A DNA stretch of 46,821 nt from Geminicoccaceae bacterium (GCA_023512415.1 JAILZQ010000005.1:1-46821), one strand, 5' to 3'; shown: positions 34,256 to 44,660, numbered from the stretch's first letter. The notes: a model not told the origin generated them from the sequence alone. Program-made: numbers and translations.

Positions 34256-36046
34256 GTGGCGGCACCCGATCTCGGCACCAACTTGTGGGCGATGTTCGCT
34301 CGAGCCGTACAAAAGGGAAGCGATCGTCCGTTTCTCCGTCGGCGCGAGCGGAGCTCGTGGCGGGCACTCAGCTGGGCCGAGACCAATGAACAGGCACGCG
34401 CGCTCGGTGCCTGTCTCGCCGCGCACGGCGTACGGCCCGGTGACCGGGTAGCGATCGTCGCGGAGAATCGGCCGGAATGGTGTGTGGCCGATCTCGCTTG
34501 TCTGGCGCTCGGAGCGATCACCGTCCCGGCTTACACTACCTGGACGGCGGACGACCACGCCTATGTCTTGAGCCACAGCGAGGCGGTCGCCGTGATCACG
34601 GGCGGCGGGACGATCCCGGACCGCATCGCCCCCGCACTCTCTCGGCTTCCGCCGATGCGGCTGGTCGTGGCGCTGGAGCGGCCGCCCGAGGTTCCGTCCG
34701 GCACCCCTTGCTTGGGATGGCAGGAGGCTGTCGCGCGGGGTCGGGACGCGGGTGGAGAGCTCGCGGGGGAACGATCCACCGCCGACGATCTCGCTTGTTT
34801 CATCTACACATCCGGGACCGGCGGCCGCCCCAAGGCGGTGATGCTGAGCCACGGTAGCATCATGGCAAATCTCGAAGGCGCGTGGAGCTTGCTCGAGGAG
34901 GTCGGCATCGGGGACGACGTCTTCCTGTCGTTTTTGCCGCTCAGCCACGCCTACGAGCACACCGTCGGTCAGTTCTTGCCGATCGCGATCGGGGCCGAGA
35001 TCTGGTATTCGGACGGGGTGGAGCGCCTTTCGCAGGATCTGATCGAGGCACGGCCCACGATTTTCACTTGCGTCCCGCGCCTCCTCGAGGTGCTGCGTCA
35101 GCGCATCCTCGGGAGCGTCGAGCGACAGGGGGCATTTCGCGCGAAACTCTTTCGGCTGACGCTCGAGATGGGATTGCGACGGCTCGATCGCGGCGGCCGT
35201 CTCGACCCGATGCGCGCGATGCTCGACGGCTTGCTCGACCGCCTGGTCCGCACTCAGGTGCGGATGCGCTTCGGTGGCCGGCTCAAGGCGATGGTCTCGG
35301 GCGGGGCGCCGTTGAGTCCCGAGGTCGGCCGTTTCTTCTTGGCCCTCGGCGTACCGCTCCTGCAGGGTTACGGCCAGACCGAGGCGAGCCCGGTCATCAG
35401 TGCCAACCGGCCGCGACGCAACAAGGTCGAAACGGTCGGTCCGCCACTCGACGGGGTCGAGGTGCGGATCGCCGAGGACGGCGAGATCCTCGTTCGCGGC
35501 AAGCTCGTCATGAAAGGTTACTACAAAGATCCGGAGGCGACCGCGGCGGCGCTGCAAGACGGCTGGCTGCACACCGGTGACGTCGGCTCGCTCGATGCCG
35601 AGGGCTTTCTTTCGATCACCGACCGAAAGAAAGACATCATCGTTCTGTCGGGAGGCGACAACGTCGCCCCTCAGAAGATCGAGGGGGTACTCGCGTTGGA
35701 ACCCGAGATCGGTCAGGCGATGGTCTACGGGGACCGCCGCCCGCACCTGGTCGCCCTCGTCGTCCCGTCCAGAGAGCTGTTGGAAGCTGCGTCTTCGCGC
35801 ACCGGCCTGCCACCGAACAGTCCGCAGCTGGCTCACGATCCGGAACTGGAGCGCGCCGTCGAGGCCGCGGTCGCCCGAGCGAACGCCAAGCTCTCCTCGC
35901 TCGAGCGGATCCGCCGTGTCGGGATCCTGACCGAGCCCTTCACAGTGGAGAACGGCCTGATGACACCAACGATGAAATTGCGGCGGACGCGCATCGTCGA
36001 GCGTTACGTGGTGGCGTTCGAGCGCCTCTATGGTGCCGCCGGCTGA
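34256..36046 (+). CDS. AMP-forming long-chain fatty acid-CoA ligase (FadD15-like)
   Basis: Adenylate-forming enzyme of about 596 residues that activates a long-chain fatty acid with ATP and CoA. Motifs are FIYTSGTGGRPKAVMLSH (phosphate loop), LSFLPLSHAYEHTVGQF, QGYGQTEASPVIS (A5), the HTGDVGSLDAEGFLSITDRKKDIIVLSGG block (A7/A8) with the hinge Asp, and a C-terminal MTPTMKLRRTRIVERY with the catalytic Lys. Several in-frame starts are possible. I take the second of two adjacent GTGs (34256; the first is at 34253) because GGGGAGG lies seven bases before it. Physiologically it may feed beta-oxidation or lipid synthesis; no such genes adjoin it. Confidence 0.92.
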   Translation: MAAPDLGTNLWAMFARAVQKGSDRPFLRRRERSSWRALSWAETNEQARALGACLAAHGVRPGDRVAIVAENRPEWCVADLACLALGAITVPAYTTWTADDHAYVLSHSEAVAVITGGGTIPDRIAPALSRLPPMRLVVALERPPEVPSGTPCLGWQEAVARGRDAGGELAGERSTADDLACFIYTSGTGGRPKAVMLSHGSIMANLEGAWSLLEEVGIGDDVFLSFLPLSHAYEHTVGQFLPIAIGAEIWYSDGVERLSQDLIEARPTIFTCVPRLLEVLRQRILGSVERQGAFRAKLFRLTLEMGLRRLDRGGRLDPMRAMLDGLLDRLVRTQVRMRFGGRLKAMVSGGAPLSPEVGRFFLALGVPLLQGYGQTEASPVISANRPRRNKVETVGPPLDGVEVRIAEDGEILVRGKLVMKGYYKDPEATAAALQDGWLHTGDVGSLDAEGFLSITDRKKDIIVLSGGDNVAPQKIEGVLALEPEIGQAMVYGDRRPHLVALVVPSRELLEAASSRTGLPPNSPQLAHDPELERAVEAAVARANAKLSSLERIRRVGILTEPFTVENGLMTPTMKLRRTRIVERYVVAFERLYGAAG

Positions 36047-36653
36047 GCGAGGGCTCACCGCGACCCCACTCGACCAAAAAGAAACCGCCCTCGAGGGGCG
36101 GTGAACGGACAGAGCCGCGCTGCGATGTGGCGCCGGTCGGGGCACCGGCGGATCGTCGGGGCAACGGAACGTCGGTCCGTCGGGCCGATCGTCGAAGGTT
36201 TGTTCGAGCAACCCCCGGCCGACGGCGGAGCCTTCCTCGTTATTCTCCTCGACCCGATATCCTCACAACATGTCGGTCAAGTCAACCACGTGGGCCACAA
36301 ACTGTAGGAGTTATCCACCGAAAGTTGCGAGCACGCCAACCGGCACCAGCGCCCCGGGTCCGATCGGGCGGAGCTCGCGTTCGGCCGGACCGCTGGCCCC
36401 GCGGCGCCGGCGGTGGCGCCTGTCTGGACAGTGGCGCCGACCGGCCGGCTTCGTGTTGCCCCAGGCGTGGCGGCAAGCAGGAGGACAGGGAGAAACCTCG
36501 AGTGGAGAGGGATCGAAGAGCGAGATCAACAGCCGTCGCCCTTCCGCGCCGGAGAGACGGTCGCTCGTTGGGCCGATAGGTCGGTCCCCGGTCCGGGGAG
36601 TCGACCGTCGGCGCTCGGGTCCGGGTCGGCCGAGACCGCCCCCTCCGGGCTGC
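36047..36653. other. Long intergenic region with a possible minus-strand RNA unit
   Basis: No protein gene is supported here. On the minus strand a TTGACT (36280-36285) and a weak GATATC (36256-36261) are 18 bp apart. Downstream are a 7-bp hairpin (CGCCGGT / ACCGGCG, 36131-36150) and then a good intrinsic terminator at 36074-36102. Together they outline a transcript of about 175 nt. A plus-strand frame at 36101-36307 ends HVGQVNHVGHKL but shows no family. Towards uvrB (36310-36653) I see nothing specific. Confidence 0.4.
36074..36102 (-). terminator. Intrinsic terminator (minus strand)
   Basis: Read on the minus strand, ACCGCCC / GGGCGGT (36084-36102) forms a 7-bp GC stem with a five-base loop, followed directly by TTTCTTTTTG. 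This is the best Rho-independent terminator in the window. It is about 550 bp beyond the uvrB stop, so it serves either a very long uvrB 3' end or a separate small transcript. It also shields the convergent ligase gene. Confidence 0.75.
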
Positions 36654-38837
36654 TCACGCGCCGGTCCGCCGTCTTGCGCGCGCGCGACGCGAAGCCTCCG
36701 CCTTCTGGCGCTTCTCCTCGCGGAGGTTGCGCTTCTGCGGCGGGAGCGGGGCCGATTCGGCCGGGACGGCTAGCCCGAGCTCGCTGTTTTCGAGCCGGCG
36801 GATCTCGTCCCTGAGCCGCGCTGCCTCCTCGAACTCGAGCTCCGCAGCCGCTTCGCGCATTTTCCGTTCGAGTTCGGCGATGTACGCGGACAGATCTTTG
36901 CCAACGAGCGTCTTCGGCGCGTCCGGCCCGATCTCGACCGTGACGTAGTCGCGTTCGGCGACGGAGCCCAAGATATCGGCGATGTGCTTCTTGACCGACT
37001 GCGGCGTGATGCCGTTGGCCTCGTTCCAGGCGATCTGTTTCGCGCGCCGCCGGTTGGTCTCGCGGATCGCGGCCTCTAGCGAACGGGTCATGGTATCGGC
37101 GTAGAGAATAACGCGACCCTCGGCGTTGCGTGCAGCCCGGCCGATCGTTTGAACGAGTGAGGTCTCGGAGCGGAGGTAGCCCTCCTTGTCCGCGTCGAGG
37201 ATGGCGACGAGGCCGCATTCGGGAATGTCGAGGCCTTCGCGCAAAAGGTTGATCCCCACCAAGACATCAAACTTGCCCAAGCGCAAGTCGCGGACAATTT
37301 CGATCCTCTCGAGCGTATCGATATCGGAGTGCATGTAGCGCACCCGCACGCCCTGCTCGTGGAGATATTCAGAAAGGTCTTCGGCCATGCGCTTGGTCAG
37401 CGTGGTGACCAGGACGCGGTAGCCTTTTTCGCGTGCGGTCCGGCACTCGGCCAGGAGGTCGTCCACCTGGTGCTCGACCGGCCGTACGATGCATTCGGGA
37501 TCGACGAGCCCTGTGGGGCGGATCACCTGCTCGACGAACGCGCCGCCCGTGCGGGCGAGTTCAAACGGTCCGGGTGTGGCCGAGACGAAGATCGTCTGCG
37601 GTCGCATCGCGTCCCACTCTTCGAACTTGAGTGGGCGGTTGTCGCAGCAGGAGGGTAGGCGGAAGCCGTACTCGGCGAGCGTCGACTTACGGTGCCAGTC
37701 GCCGCGGAACATGCCGCCGAGTTGCGGCACGGTGACGTGGCTCTCGTCGACAAAGAGGAGTGCATTCTCGGGTAAGTACTCGAAGAGGGTCGGCGGCGGC
37801 TCACCGGGACGTCGTCCGGTCAAGTAACGAGAATAATTCTCGATGCCTGGGCAGGAGCCGGTGGTGAGGATCATTTCGAGATCGGCGTTGGTCCGCTGTT
37901 CCAACCGCTCGGCTTCGAGCAGCTTGCCTTGGGCACGGAACTCCGCCAGGCGCTCGGCCAATTCCTTCTTGATCGCCTCGACAGCTTGCTGAAGCGTCGG
38001 TCGCGGCGTGACGTAATGGCTGTTCGGGTACAGCCGGACCTGTTCGAGCTTGGCCGTCCGCTCACCGGTGAGGGGATCGACCTCGACGATCCGTTCGACC
38101 AGTTCGCCGAAGAGTGTCACGCGCCAAGCCCGATCCTCGAGGTGCGCGGGGAATATCTCGATCACGTCGCCCTTGGCTCGGAAGGTGCCCCGCGAGAAAT
38201 CGTGATCGTTACGACGATACTGGAGTTCGACAAGCGCCCGGAGGAAGTGTTGGCGCTCGATGCGCTGACCCTCGCGGATGGTCAACGTCATCCGCGCATA
38301 GACTTCGGGTGAGCCGATACCGTAGATGCAGGATACCGACGCGACGATGATCACGTCGTCACGCTCGAACAGCGCGCGGGTAGCGCTGTGGCGCATACGG
38401 TCGATCTGCTCGTTGATGCTGGCGGTTTTCTCGATATAGAGATCCGTTCGCGGAACGTAGGCCTCGGGTTGATAGTAATCGTAGTAGCTTACGAAATACT
38501 CGACGGCATTGTTCGGAAAAAAGCTCTTCATCTCGCCGTAGAGTTGGGCCGCCAGAATCTTGTTCGGCGCGAGTATCAACGTCGGACGTTGGACCCGGGC
38601 GATGACGTTGGCCATCGTGAAAGTCTTACCGGAGCCGGTCACCCCGAGCAGGACCTGATCACGCTCGCCGCGGCGCAACCCGTCGACGAGTTCTTCGATT
38701 GCCTGGGGCTGGTCCCCGGCCGGCCGGTAGTCGGCGACGAGCTCGAAAAGGCGCCCCCCCTCCGGCCGCGCGACGAACGCTGGCTCACCCGACAGATCCT
38801 TCAGCCTATCGAGGACGTTGAGAGCCTCGCCGAACAT
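36654..38837 (-). CDS. uvrB: UvrABC excinuclease subunit B
   Basis: Damage-verifying helicase-like subunit of nucleotide excision repair, 727 residues. Walker A is [10 protein letters not shown], then [17 protein letters not shown]. The beta-hairpin that probes the strand is in [35 protein letters not shown]. The helicase motifs include [34 protein letters not shown] and QTIGRAARN. The UVR domain that binds UvrC is near the C-terminus ([25 protein letters not shown]). After it comes a basic tail ([20 protein letters not shown]). The ATG at 38837 is preceded by GAGGAG. No uvrA or uvrC is in the window. Confidence 0.97.
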   Translation of the reverse strand: MFGEALNVLDRLKDLSGEPAFVARPEGGRLFELVADYRPAGDQPQAIEELVDGLRRGERDQVLLGVTGSGKTFTMANVIARVQRPTLILAPNKILAAQLYGEMKSFFPNNAVEYFVSYYDYYQPEAYVPRTDLYIEKTASINEQIDRMRHSATRALFERDDVIIVASVSCIYGIGSPEVYARMTLTIREGQRIERQHFLRALVELQYRRNDHDFSRGTFRAKGDVIEIFPAHLEDRAWRVTLFGELVERIVEVDPLTGERTAKLEQVRLYPNSHYVTPRPTLQQAVEAIKKELAERLAEFRAQGKLLEAERLEQRTNADLEMILTTGSCPGIENYSRYLTGRRPGEPPPTLFEYLPENALLFVDESHVTVPQLGGMFRGDWHRKSTLAEYGFRLPSCCDNRPLKFEEWDAMRPQTIFVSATPGPFELARTGGAFVEQVIRPTGLVDPECIVRPVEHQVDDLLAECRTAREKGYRVLVTTLTKRMAEDLSEYLHEQGVRVRYMHSDIDTLERIEIVRDLRLGKFDVLVGINLLREGLDIPECGLVAILDADKEGYLRSETSLVQTIGRAARNAEGRVILYADTMTRSLEAAIRETNRRRAKQIAWNEANGITPQSVKKHIADILGSVAERDYVTVEIGPDAPKTLVGKDLSAYIAELERKMREAAAELEFEEAARLRDEIRRLENSELGLAVPAESAPLPPQKRNLREEKRQKAEASRRARARRRTGA

Positions 38838-38970
38838 CGCGCCATCTCCTCACCGACGAGCGGGAATGATGGCGACGCGGTCGGCTCACCTCAAGGCCGC
38901 GCGGCCTGCCCGGCTGACGAAGCTCGTTCCGCCCGAAATGGGAAGAGCCCGCGCGAGCGCCCGACCGGGA

Positions 38971-39138
38971 TCAAAGGAGCCAGCCGAGCACAGCGAAGAT
39001 CCCGCTCCAAAGAAGTACCGAGCTCGTGACGACGAAGAACGCCGTCTTGTACAAGGGCCAGCGCTGCTCGTCGTCCGGCGCGGCTACCTGCCAGATGTTC
39101 GATCGATCGACGTCGGGGGTCTCCGTGGTCCGTGCCAT
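38971..39138 (-). CDS. Small single-pass membrane protein of unknown function
   Basis: Predicted 55-residue protein between queF and uvrB. A charged N-terminal half (about 1-30, including RSNIWQV and PDDEQRWPLYKTAF) leads into a C-terminal membrane helix of about 22 residues ending at the C-terminus (VVTSSVLLWSGIFAVLGWLL). The ATG at 39138 has AGGAG seven bases upstream, which is why I prefer it to an ATG 14 codons earlier. The sharp polarity of the protein and the good ribosome site argue that it is real. Function is unknown; a tail-anchored layout like this is common in small accessory membrane proteins. Confidence 0.65.
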   Translation of the reverse strand: MARTTETPDVDRSNIWQVAAPDDEQRWPLYKTAFFVVTSSVLLWSGIFAVLGWLL

Positions 39139-39242
39139 CGCCCGACTCCTGAAGGCGGCCGGGACCGTCCCGCCGCGCACGAGCTCGAACGTAGGCCGCG
39201 CCCGTTAACGGAGCCCTAACAGCCGATCGCTTGGTGTTGGCT

Positions 39243-39707
39243 TCAGCCGCGGCCGCGGTAGGGCGGTACGCCTTGTTCGGGGAGCCACAAGCCGGCCGGC
39301 GGTTCCCCGGTCTGCCAGAACACGTCGATCGGGATGCCGCCGCGCGGGTACCAGTAGCCGCCGATCCGCAGCCAGCGGGGAACCGCAGCCTCGACCAGCC
39401 GGCGGCCCACGAGAAGCGTGCAGGCTTCGTGGAATCCGCGATGGTTCCGGAAGCTCGCGAGGAAGAGTTTGAGCGATTTGCTTTCCACGAGCCGAGCATC
39501 GGGCGCGTAGTCGATCACCAGATGGGCGAAATCCGGCTGGCCGGTGATGGGACAGAGGGTCGTGAACTCGGGACAGGTGAACCGCACGAGGTAGAGCGCC
39601 CCGGGATCCGGGTTCGGCACGGTCTCGAGTGCCGCCGCTTCGGGCGACGGCGGGACCGGAACCGCCTGTCCGAGCTGGGTGAGCCGCGTTTCCGTTTCCA
39701 TCATCAT
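39243..39707 (-). CDS. queF: NADPH-dependent 7-cyano-7-deazaguanine reductase (type I QueF)
   Basis: Reduces preQ0 to preQ1 in queuosine synthesis, 154 residues, the short unimodular type. The catalytic Cys52 and Asp59 lie in [15 protein letters not shown]. The QueF signature is [21 protein letters not shown] (ESKS at 75-78), and a second conserved block is [13 protein letters not shown]. Three adjacent ATG codons occur at the start; I take the first (39707). None has a good ribosome site. No other que gene is nearby, so the pathway must be completed elsewhere. Confidence 0.95.
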   Translation of the reverse strand: MMMETETRLTQLGQAVPVPPSPEAAALETVPNPDPGALYLVRFTCPEFTTLCPITGQPDFAHLVIDYAPDARLVESKSLKLFLASFRNHRGFHEACTLLVGRRLVEAAVPRWLRIGGYWYPRGGIPIDVFWQTGEPPAGLWLPEQGVPPYRGRG

Positions 39708-39861
39708 GCCGCTCGCTGCAGCGGTACGCACGACCTTTAACGCGGCCTCGGCGCGCCCGTCGAGCATCGGCTCCCGCGCTCTGCGACCGATCGTCGCGGT
39801 AGCCTGCAGCGGGGCCGCTCCGCGCCGAGATGCGCACGAGGCAGAGCGCACGGGAGCCAGG

Positions 39862-41397
39862 GTGGCCGATCAAAAAGAGGTACTCTCTTTCCTGCAGGGC
39901 GGGGGCCTCGGTCAACCGATCGAGCGGATCGACACCCACGCCGCCACGGTTCTGCTGGTGGGAGATCGGGCTTTCAAGATGAAGCAGGCCGTGCGCTACA
40001 GCTTCCTCGATTTCAGGACCCTCGAGCAACGCCGCCGTGCCTTGGCAGCGGAACTCGAACTCAATCGCCGGACCGCGCCGAACTTGTACCGCAGGCTGGT
40101 GGCCGTCACTCGGCGGGCCGAGGGCGGCCTCGAACTCTCGGGCCCCGGCGAGGTCGTCGAGTGGTTGCTCGAGATGGCGCGTTTCCCTTCCGAAGCGCGG
40201 CTCGACGTAGTGGCGGCGCGTGGTGGTCTCGAGCGGGATGTGGCCGAACGGCTGGGACAGACCGTGGCTCGCTTTCACGGCCGACTGCCCCCCTGTCGCG
40301 CTCGCAGCGGGGCGGAGGCTCTAGCCGAGGTGATCGCCGGCAACGCCCGCGATCTCCGCACGCTGGTCCCGGATTTTTTCGAGCCCGATGTGGTCGACAC
40401 GGTGGTGCAAAAGATCGAGGCCTCGTTCGCCTGCGCCGCTCCGCACCTCGAGGCGCGCCGCGCGGCTGGCCTCGTGCGCCACGGTCACGGAGATCTCCAC
40501 CTCGCCAACATCGTGGTCCTCGAAGGCGAGCCGGTCCCCTTCGACTGTCTCGAATTCGACCGCGAGCTCGCGACCACCGACGTGCTCTACGACCTGGCCT
40601 TTTTGATCATGGATCTCTTGGCCCGGGGGCTCACCGAGGCGGCCTCTGCCACGTTACAGGCGTGGATCGATGCCCGGATCGAGGACGAGGAGCTCGCCGT
40701 CCTCCCGCTACTGGTCGCCGTCCGCGCGACCATTCGCGCCAAGGTCGAAGGCTTCACGGCGCGCCTCGCCAAGGCGGAACCGACCAAGGACGCGCACCGT
40801 TCGGCTGCCGCAACTTACCTCGAGCTGGCTCGACGCGTGCTCGAGCCGGGTCGACCGTGTCTCATCGCCATCGGCGGAAGGTCGGGCACGGGCAAGTCGA
40901 GCCTCGCCCGCGTCCTGGCCCCCGAGCTCGGTGCACCGCCAGGGGCTTTGGTTCTCCGCAGCGACGTTTTGCGCAAGCGGCTCTTCGGTACCCCGTTGGA
41001 TCGCCGCCTGCCCGACGACGCTTACGTTCCGGCCGTCTCGGAGCGCGTGTTCGAGGCTCTGGCGGAGCGGGCCGAACGCCTGCTCCGCGCTGGTTGTACC
41101 GTGCTGTGCGACGCGGTCTACGGCTTGCCCGGCCAACGCGCGCGTCTGGCCGCGGCGGCGCGGGCTACCGGAGTCCCGTTCGCCGGCCTTTGGCTGCAAG
41201 CCCCCGAAGAGGTCATGGAGGCACGTGTGGCGGCCCGCAGCGGCGATGCCTCGGACGCGGACGTGATGGTCGTCCGCCGGCAGGCGACGACCATCCTGCC
41301 GCCAACGCCGGAAGAGGGGTGGTGGACGATCGCGGCCGGCGACGGGCTCGAGCGCGTGCTGGCTCGAGCCCGCGCGATTATCGCGGCGGCCGTCTGA
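39862..41397 (+). CDS. Fused aminoglycoside-phosphotransferase-like kinase and P-loop kinase
   Basis: Two-domain protein of 511 residues. Residues about 1-310 have an APH/choline-kinase fold. [12 protein letters not shown] (Asp211, Asn216) supplies the catalytic loop, PFDCLEFD supplies the metal-binding Asp, and the N-terminal FKMKQAVRY carries a candidate ATP-site Lys. Residues about 335-511 are a P-loop small-molecule kinase domain with Walker [14 protein letters not shown] (338-350), [12 protein letters not shown] and a lid-like [10 protein letters not shown] near the C-terminus. This COG2187 + COG0645 fusion is widespread but, to my knowledge, functionally undefined; it need not confer antibiotic resistance. 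The GTG at 39862 has GGGAG six bases upstream. Its stop abuts the start of the next gene. Confidence 0.88.
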   Translation: MADQKEVLSFLQGGGLGQPIERIDTHAATVLLVGDRAFKMKQAVRYSFLDFRTLEQRRRALAAELELNRRTAPNLYRRLVAVTRRAEGGLELSGPGEVVEWLLEMARFPSEARLDVVAARGGLERDVAERLGQTVARFHGRLPPCRARSGAEALAEVIAGNARDLRTLVPDFFEPDVVDTVVQKIEASFACAAPHLEARRAAGLVRHGHGDLHLANIVVLEGEPVPFDCLEFDRELATTDVLYDLAFLIMDLLARGLTEAASATLQAWIDARIEDEELAVLPLLVAVRATIRAKVEGFTARLAKAEPTKDAHRSAAATYLELARRVLEPGRPCLIAIGGRSGTGKSSLARVLAPELGAPPGALVLRSDVLRKRLFGTPLDRRLPDDAYVPAVSERVFEALAERAERLLRAGCTVLCDAVYGLPGQRARLAAAARATGVPFAGLWLQAPEEVMEARVAARSGDASDADVMVVRRQATTILPPTPEEGWWTIAAGDGLERVLARARAIIAAAV

Positions 41398-42093
41398 ATG
41401 TGCGGCCGGTTCGCACTGTCCCTCGTGGCGTCCGAGTTTGCGGACGTTCTGGGTGTGCCGCCGCCCGAGGGCTATCGACCGCGTTGGAACGTCGCCCCGG
41501 ACAGCCCGATCGTGATCGTTCGGAACACGGGGGAAGGCGACGTGGCGGTGTTCGCGCGCTGGGGTTTTCTCCCACCCTGGACCGCCGAACCGAACGACCC
41601 GGGCCGGCAGATCAACGCGCGGCTGGAGACCGCGGCGCAGAAGCCCATGTTCAGGGCGGCCTTCGTCAAGGGTCGCTGCCTCGTGCCGGCGACCGGCTTT
41701 TACGAGTGGCAGAAGCAGTCCGGAGGTCGGAACCGGCCGTTCTTCGTCCGGCGCGTCGACCGAGCCCCCGTGCTCATGGCCGGCCTCTGGCGACGCAACC
41801 GCCTGACCGATGGCAGCCTGCTCGAAACCGTGGCGATTCTGACGCGGCCCGCCGATCCCCTCTTGGCGCCGATCCACCACCGCATGCCGGTGGTCCTGCC
41901 TGCCCGTCTCGTCGGGCTTTGGCTCGCCACCGAATTTCCGGTCGGGCTGGTCGACGAACTCCTCCGCGGCGCTCCGGACGAGCCGAGCCTCGAGGCGTTC
42001 GAGATCGGCCGCGGGGTCAACGACCCTCGCAGCGATCACCCGGGGCTTGTCGAGCCCGTCCTTGAGGCCGACCCTCCGGCACGGCTCCTTTGA
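41398..42093 (+). CDS. SOS-response-associated peptidase, YedK/HMCES family (abasic-site DNA-protein crosslink)
   Basis: SRAP-domain protein of 231 residues that in studied members forms a thiazolidine crosslink with abasic sites in single-stranded DNA through its N-terminal Cys. All key residues are visible: Cys2 in MCGRF, Asn73 in NARLET, Glu103 in PATGFYEW and His160 in IHHRMPVV. The ATG directly follows the stop of the kinase fusion gene with no gap, so the two are almost certainly co-translated. Release of the initiator Met is needed to expose Cys2, consistent with the MCG start. A terminator-like hairpin follows. Confidence 0.93.
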   Translation: MCGRFALSLVASEFADVLGVPPPEGYRPRWNVAPDSPIVIVRNTGEGDVAVFARWGFLPPWTAEPNDPGRQINARLETAAQKPMFRAAFVKGRCLVPATGFYEWQKQSGGRNRPFFVRRVDRAPVLMAGLWRRNRLTDGSLLETVAILTRPADPLLAPIHHRMPVVLPARLVGLWLATEFPVGLVDELLRGAPDEPSLEAFEIGRGVNDPRSDHPGLVEPVLEADPPARLL

Positions 42094-42761
42094 GGGGCCA
42101 GTAGGCAACAGGCTGGGGAGCCTGTCGTTTCAAAGAGTTCTGTGTCGCGGCTCTCCCGGTCGGCGTCGGTCCCGGGTCCGAGGTGGTGGGGCAGAGGTGC
42201 GGTTTTCCCGCTGCCTCTTCGTTCGGTCCGAACCGACGTCTCGCTCTCGAATGGCCAGACACGAGAGACGGCATCGAGGCCGTTCGAAGCCACGATCGCA
42301 GCCGGCCACGGCACGTCCGCGTTGGAGACCGCTCGACGGCCGGCAAGGAGGTGAGAACGTCGGTCGAGTGGCGTAAGCGCGGGGGAGCGAGCCGCCCGCG
42401 AAAGGGATTTCGCCATCTACTGATGTCAAAGACAATTCATCAACAGCACTTTCGTGACTTCGACCGCCGAACATTCTTCCCAAGTCGCCGATGTCGTATC
42501 CGCATTTGAGGTGATGAGGAGTATCACGCTTTGGCTTTCTCGAACGATGATTGCCCCCGACACCGCAAGCGGCACCGGTTTTCAGATCACGCGCTCGTTC
42601 CGAGCCCCGCGCCGGGACGAGGCGACGATTGAGACCCGGTAGTCGGTTGCCTACCGCCGAAACGTCGAAAAGGTCACCGCTTGCGACGCGGCGGGCTCTG
42701 GCGTCCGTTCGACGGATCGCAGACACTCCGGCGCGGGTCGTTCCAACCGGGCAACAGTCGA
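42094..42761. other. Long intergenic region upstream of mutA, no supported gene
   Basis: These 668 bp include an AT-richer patch (about 42400-42560) unlike the surrounding coding DNA, as expected for a promoter region. Open frames on either strand lack motifs and are interrupted or antisense to mutA. A small hairpin (CGGTAG / CTACCG, about 42638-42657) lies 105 bases before mutA. I see no B12-box-like sequence that would suggest a cobalamin riboswitch. Confidence 0.4.
42108..42130 (+). terminator. Candidate terminator after the YedK-like gene
   Basis: ACAGGCT / AGCCTGT with a GGGG loop (42108-42125) begins 15 bases past the stop and is followed by CGTTTC. The stem is perfect but the T-run is short. 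Confidence 0.5.
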
Positions 42762-44660
42762 ATGAGGTCGAGCGGGCGGCGATCCCTGGCCGATCAGTTC
42801 CCCGCTGCGGACGCCGAAGCGTGGCGGGCTTCGGCGGCCCGTGCGTGCGGTGGAGCAGGTTTGGAGACACTCGTCTCGCACGCCGATGACGGGATCGAAA
42901 TCGCGCCTTTGTACGCACCGCCGCTCGGCAACGCGGTCGCCGACCGGACGCCGGGATCGGGATGGCCGACGGCCTGGGAGATCGCGCAGCCACACTCCCA
43001 CCCGGATCCTGCAGAGGCCGGACGTCGGGCACGGGAGGATCTCGAGGGCGGTGCCACCTCGGTGCTGTTTCGCTTCGACCGAGCGATCGGGCGCGGAGCC
43101 GATCGGCCCGACGGCGTACTGGTCTACGACCGCGTCGCCCTCGAGCGGCTGCTGCGGGAGCTGCCGCAAGAACAGGTCCCGGCTCGTTTCGAGGCCGGTG
43201 AGTGGACGTTCGAACGGCTCGCCGACCTGGAGGCTTTGGGCGCGCACCGGGGCGGTCCGGAAGCCTGCGCCTGGCGCATTTTCGCCGATCCCATCGGCGA
43301 TGCCCTCGAGGGCGCGAAGGTCGATCTCCGGGAACGAATCGAGGCGGTGGTCGCTTCGCTGGCGGACCGCCCACTGCTCTACTTGATGGCTGACGGCCGG
43401 CCATGGCACGAGGCCGGTGCGAGCGAAGCCCAGGAGATCGCAGCTGCGCTCGCATCGGTCGTGCTCTGGTTGCGGGCTGCCGAGGCGGCGGCCGTCCCCA
43501 TCGAGACGGCGCTTTCCCGGATGGAACTCGTCTTGGCGGTCGACGCGGATCTGTTCCTCTCGCTCGCCAAGCTGCGAGCCGCACGTCTTTGCTTCGAGAG
43601 GGTCTTGGAGGCTGCGGGCCTCGGCCGGTGGTCGACGACCATTCGGATCCGGGCCGAGACCAGCTCCCGCATACTCGCGCGTCTCGACCCTTGGGTGAAC
43701 ATCCTGCGTACGACCGTCGCGGCACTCGCAGCGATCACGGGCGGTGCGGACGTGCTGACGGTGCAGCCGTTCGACCTTCCGCTCGGTGATGTCGGCCCGC
43801 TCGCGCGGCGGCTCGCACGCAACATTCAATTGATCCTGCGCGAGGAAGCGGGCCTCGGCCGCGTCCGCGACCCGGCCGGCGGATCGTGGTACGTTGCGCA
43901 CCTCACGCGCGCGCTCGCCGAGACCGCCTGGGCCCGCTTGCAGTCCATCGAGGCGCAGGGTGGCCTTCTGGCAACGCTGCAGGCGGGCGGCCTGCAAAAC
44001 GAGGTCGAAGGACTCGCGCGGTCCCGTCTGACGCGCCTCGCCGATCGGCGGGATCGGCTCGTCGGCGTATCGGCCTTCCCCGCGCTCGAGGAGAGGGCGC
44101 CTCCATCGACGGCCTTCGACATCGGCCCGGCATTGGAAGCCGCCCGGCGGGCGCTGGCCGGATACCGCCCGCTTTCGGGGGCAACCCCTTTCCCGCCCTT
44201 ACGCCGCATCCGCCTGGCCGAGCCCTTCGAGCAGCTGCGGGACCGAGCCGATGCCGCTCGGCAACGTGACGGCGTTCCGCCCCGGGTCCTTGTGGTCGGG
44301 CTCGGCCGCGCCGGCGAGCTGCACGAACTCGTGACCGAGGTCGAAAACCTGCTCGCGGCCGGTGGGCTCGTCGCGGTCCGCAGCCCGAATGGCGAACCCG
44401 GTGCCGCCGTCGAAGCGCTGCTCCGGCTCGGGGGCCGGTCGGCGATCCTCTGCGTCGGCGCGAGCGCGGCTCCGCGGGCTGCCGAAGTCGCTGCCGCACT
44501 GCGCGCGGCTGGAGCCCGAAGGATCTGGCTCGCAGGTTCGGCCGAACCCTGGCCGGCGGACGTGGCGGCGATCGGCCGGGAGATGAACGTGGTCGCGTTT
44601 CTCGAGGAACTGCACACACTGCTGGGTATCCCGCAATCGGCGTCGGGAGGCTCGTCGTGA
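42762..44660 (+). CDS. mutA: Methylmalonyl-CoA mutase small (beta) subunit
   Basis: Non-catalytic partner of MutB, about 632 residues, in the heterodimeric B12 mutase. The start ([20 protein letters not shown] then [14 protein letters not shown]) and the barrel segment [39 protein letters not shown] with [31 protein letters not shown] match MutA. The C-terminal Rossmann-like part ([28 protein letters not shown]) lacks the DxHxxG cobalamin motif, as expected for this subunit. The ATG at 42762 is the best in-frame start but has only a weak ribosome site. It overlaps mutB by four bases (GTGA). Confidence 0.92.
   Translation: MRSSGRRSLADQFPAADAEAWRASAARACGGAGLETLVSHADDGIEIAPLYAPPLGNAVADRTPGSGWPTAWEIAQPHSHPDPAEAGRRAREDLEGGATSVLFRFDRAIGRGADRPDGVLVYDRVALERLLRELPQEQVPARFEAGEWTFERLADLEALGAHRGGPEACAWRIFADPIGDALEGAKVDLRERIEAVVASLADRPLLYLMADGRPWHEAGASEAQEIAAALASVVLWLRAAEAAAVPIETALSRMELVLAVDADLFLSLAKLRAARLCFERVLEAAGLGRWSTTIRIRAETSSRILARLDPWVNILRTTVAALAAITGGADVLTVQPFDLPLGDVGPLARRLARNIQLILREEAGLGRVRDPAGGSWYVAHLTRALAETAWARLQSIEAQGGLLATLQAGGLQNEVEGLARSRLTRLADRRDRLVGVSAFPALEERAPPSTAFDIGPALEAARRALAGYRPLSGATPFPPLRRIRLAEPFEQLRDRADAARQRDGVPPRVLVVGLGRAGELHELVTEVENLLAAGGLVAVRSPNGEPGAAVEALLRLGGRSAILCVGASAAPRAAEVAAALRAAGARRIWLAGSAEPWPADVAAIGREMNVVAFLEELHTLLGIPQSASGGSS

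Noticed and set aside
34160-36211. 683-codon minus-strand frame
   Set aside because: Antisense to the acyl-CoA ligase and crosses a good intrinsic terminator; no family features.
36074-36249. Candidate RNA as a known structured RNA (6S, SRP, RNase P)
   Set aside because: Size is compatible with 6S RNA, but I could not find the conserved SRP or RNase P motifs or a convincing 6S fold by eye.
39862-41397. Aminoglycoside-resistance gene
   Set aside because: Although the N-terminal domain has the APH fold, the fused P-loop domain marks a widespread housekeeping-like family with no known resistance role.
42094-42761. Cobalamin riboswitch before mutA
   Set aside because: No B12-box-like sequence or characteristic stem arrangement is visible.
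42130-43997. Long minus-strand frames opposite mutA
   Set aside because: Typical antisense frames of GC-rich coding DNA; mutA is certain on the other strand.
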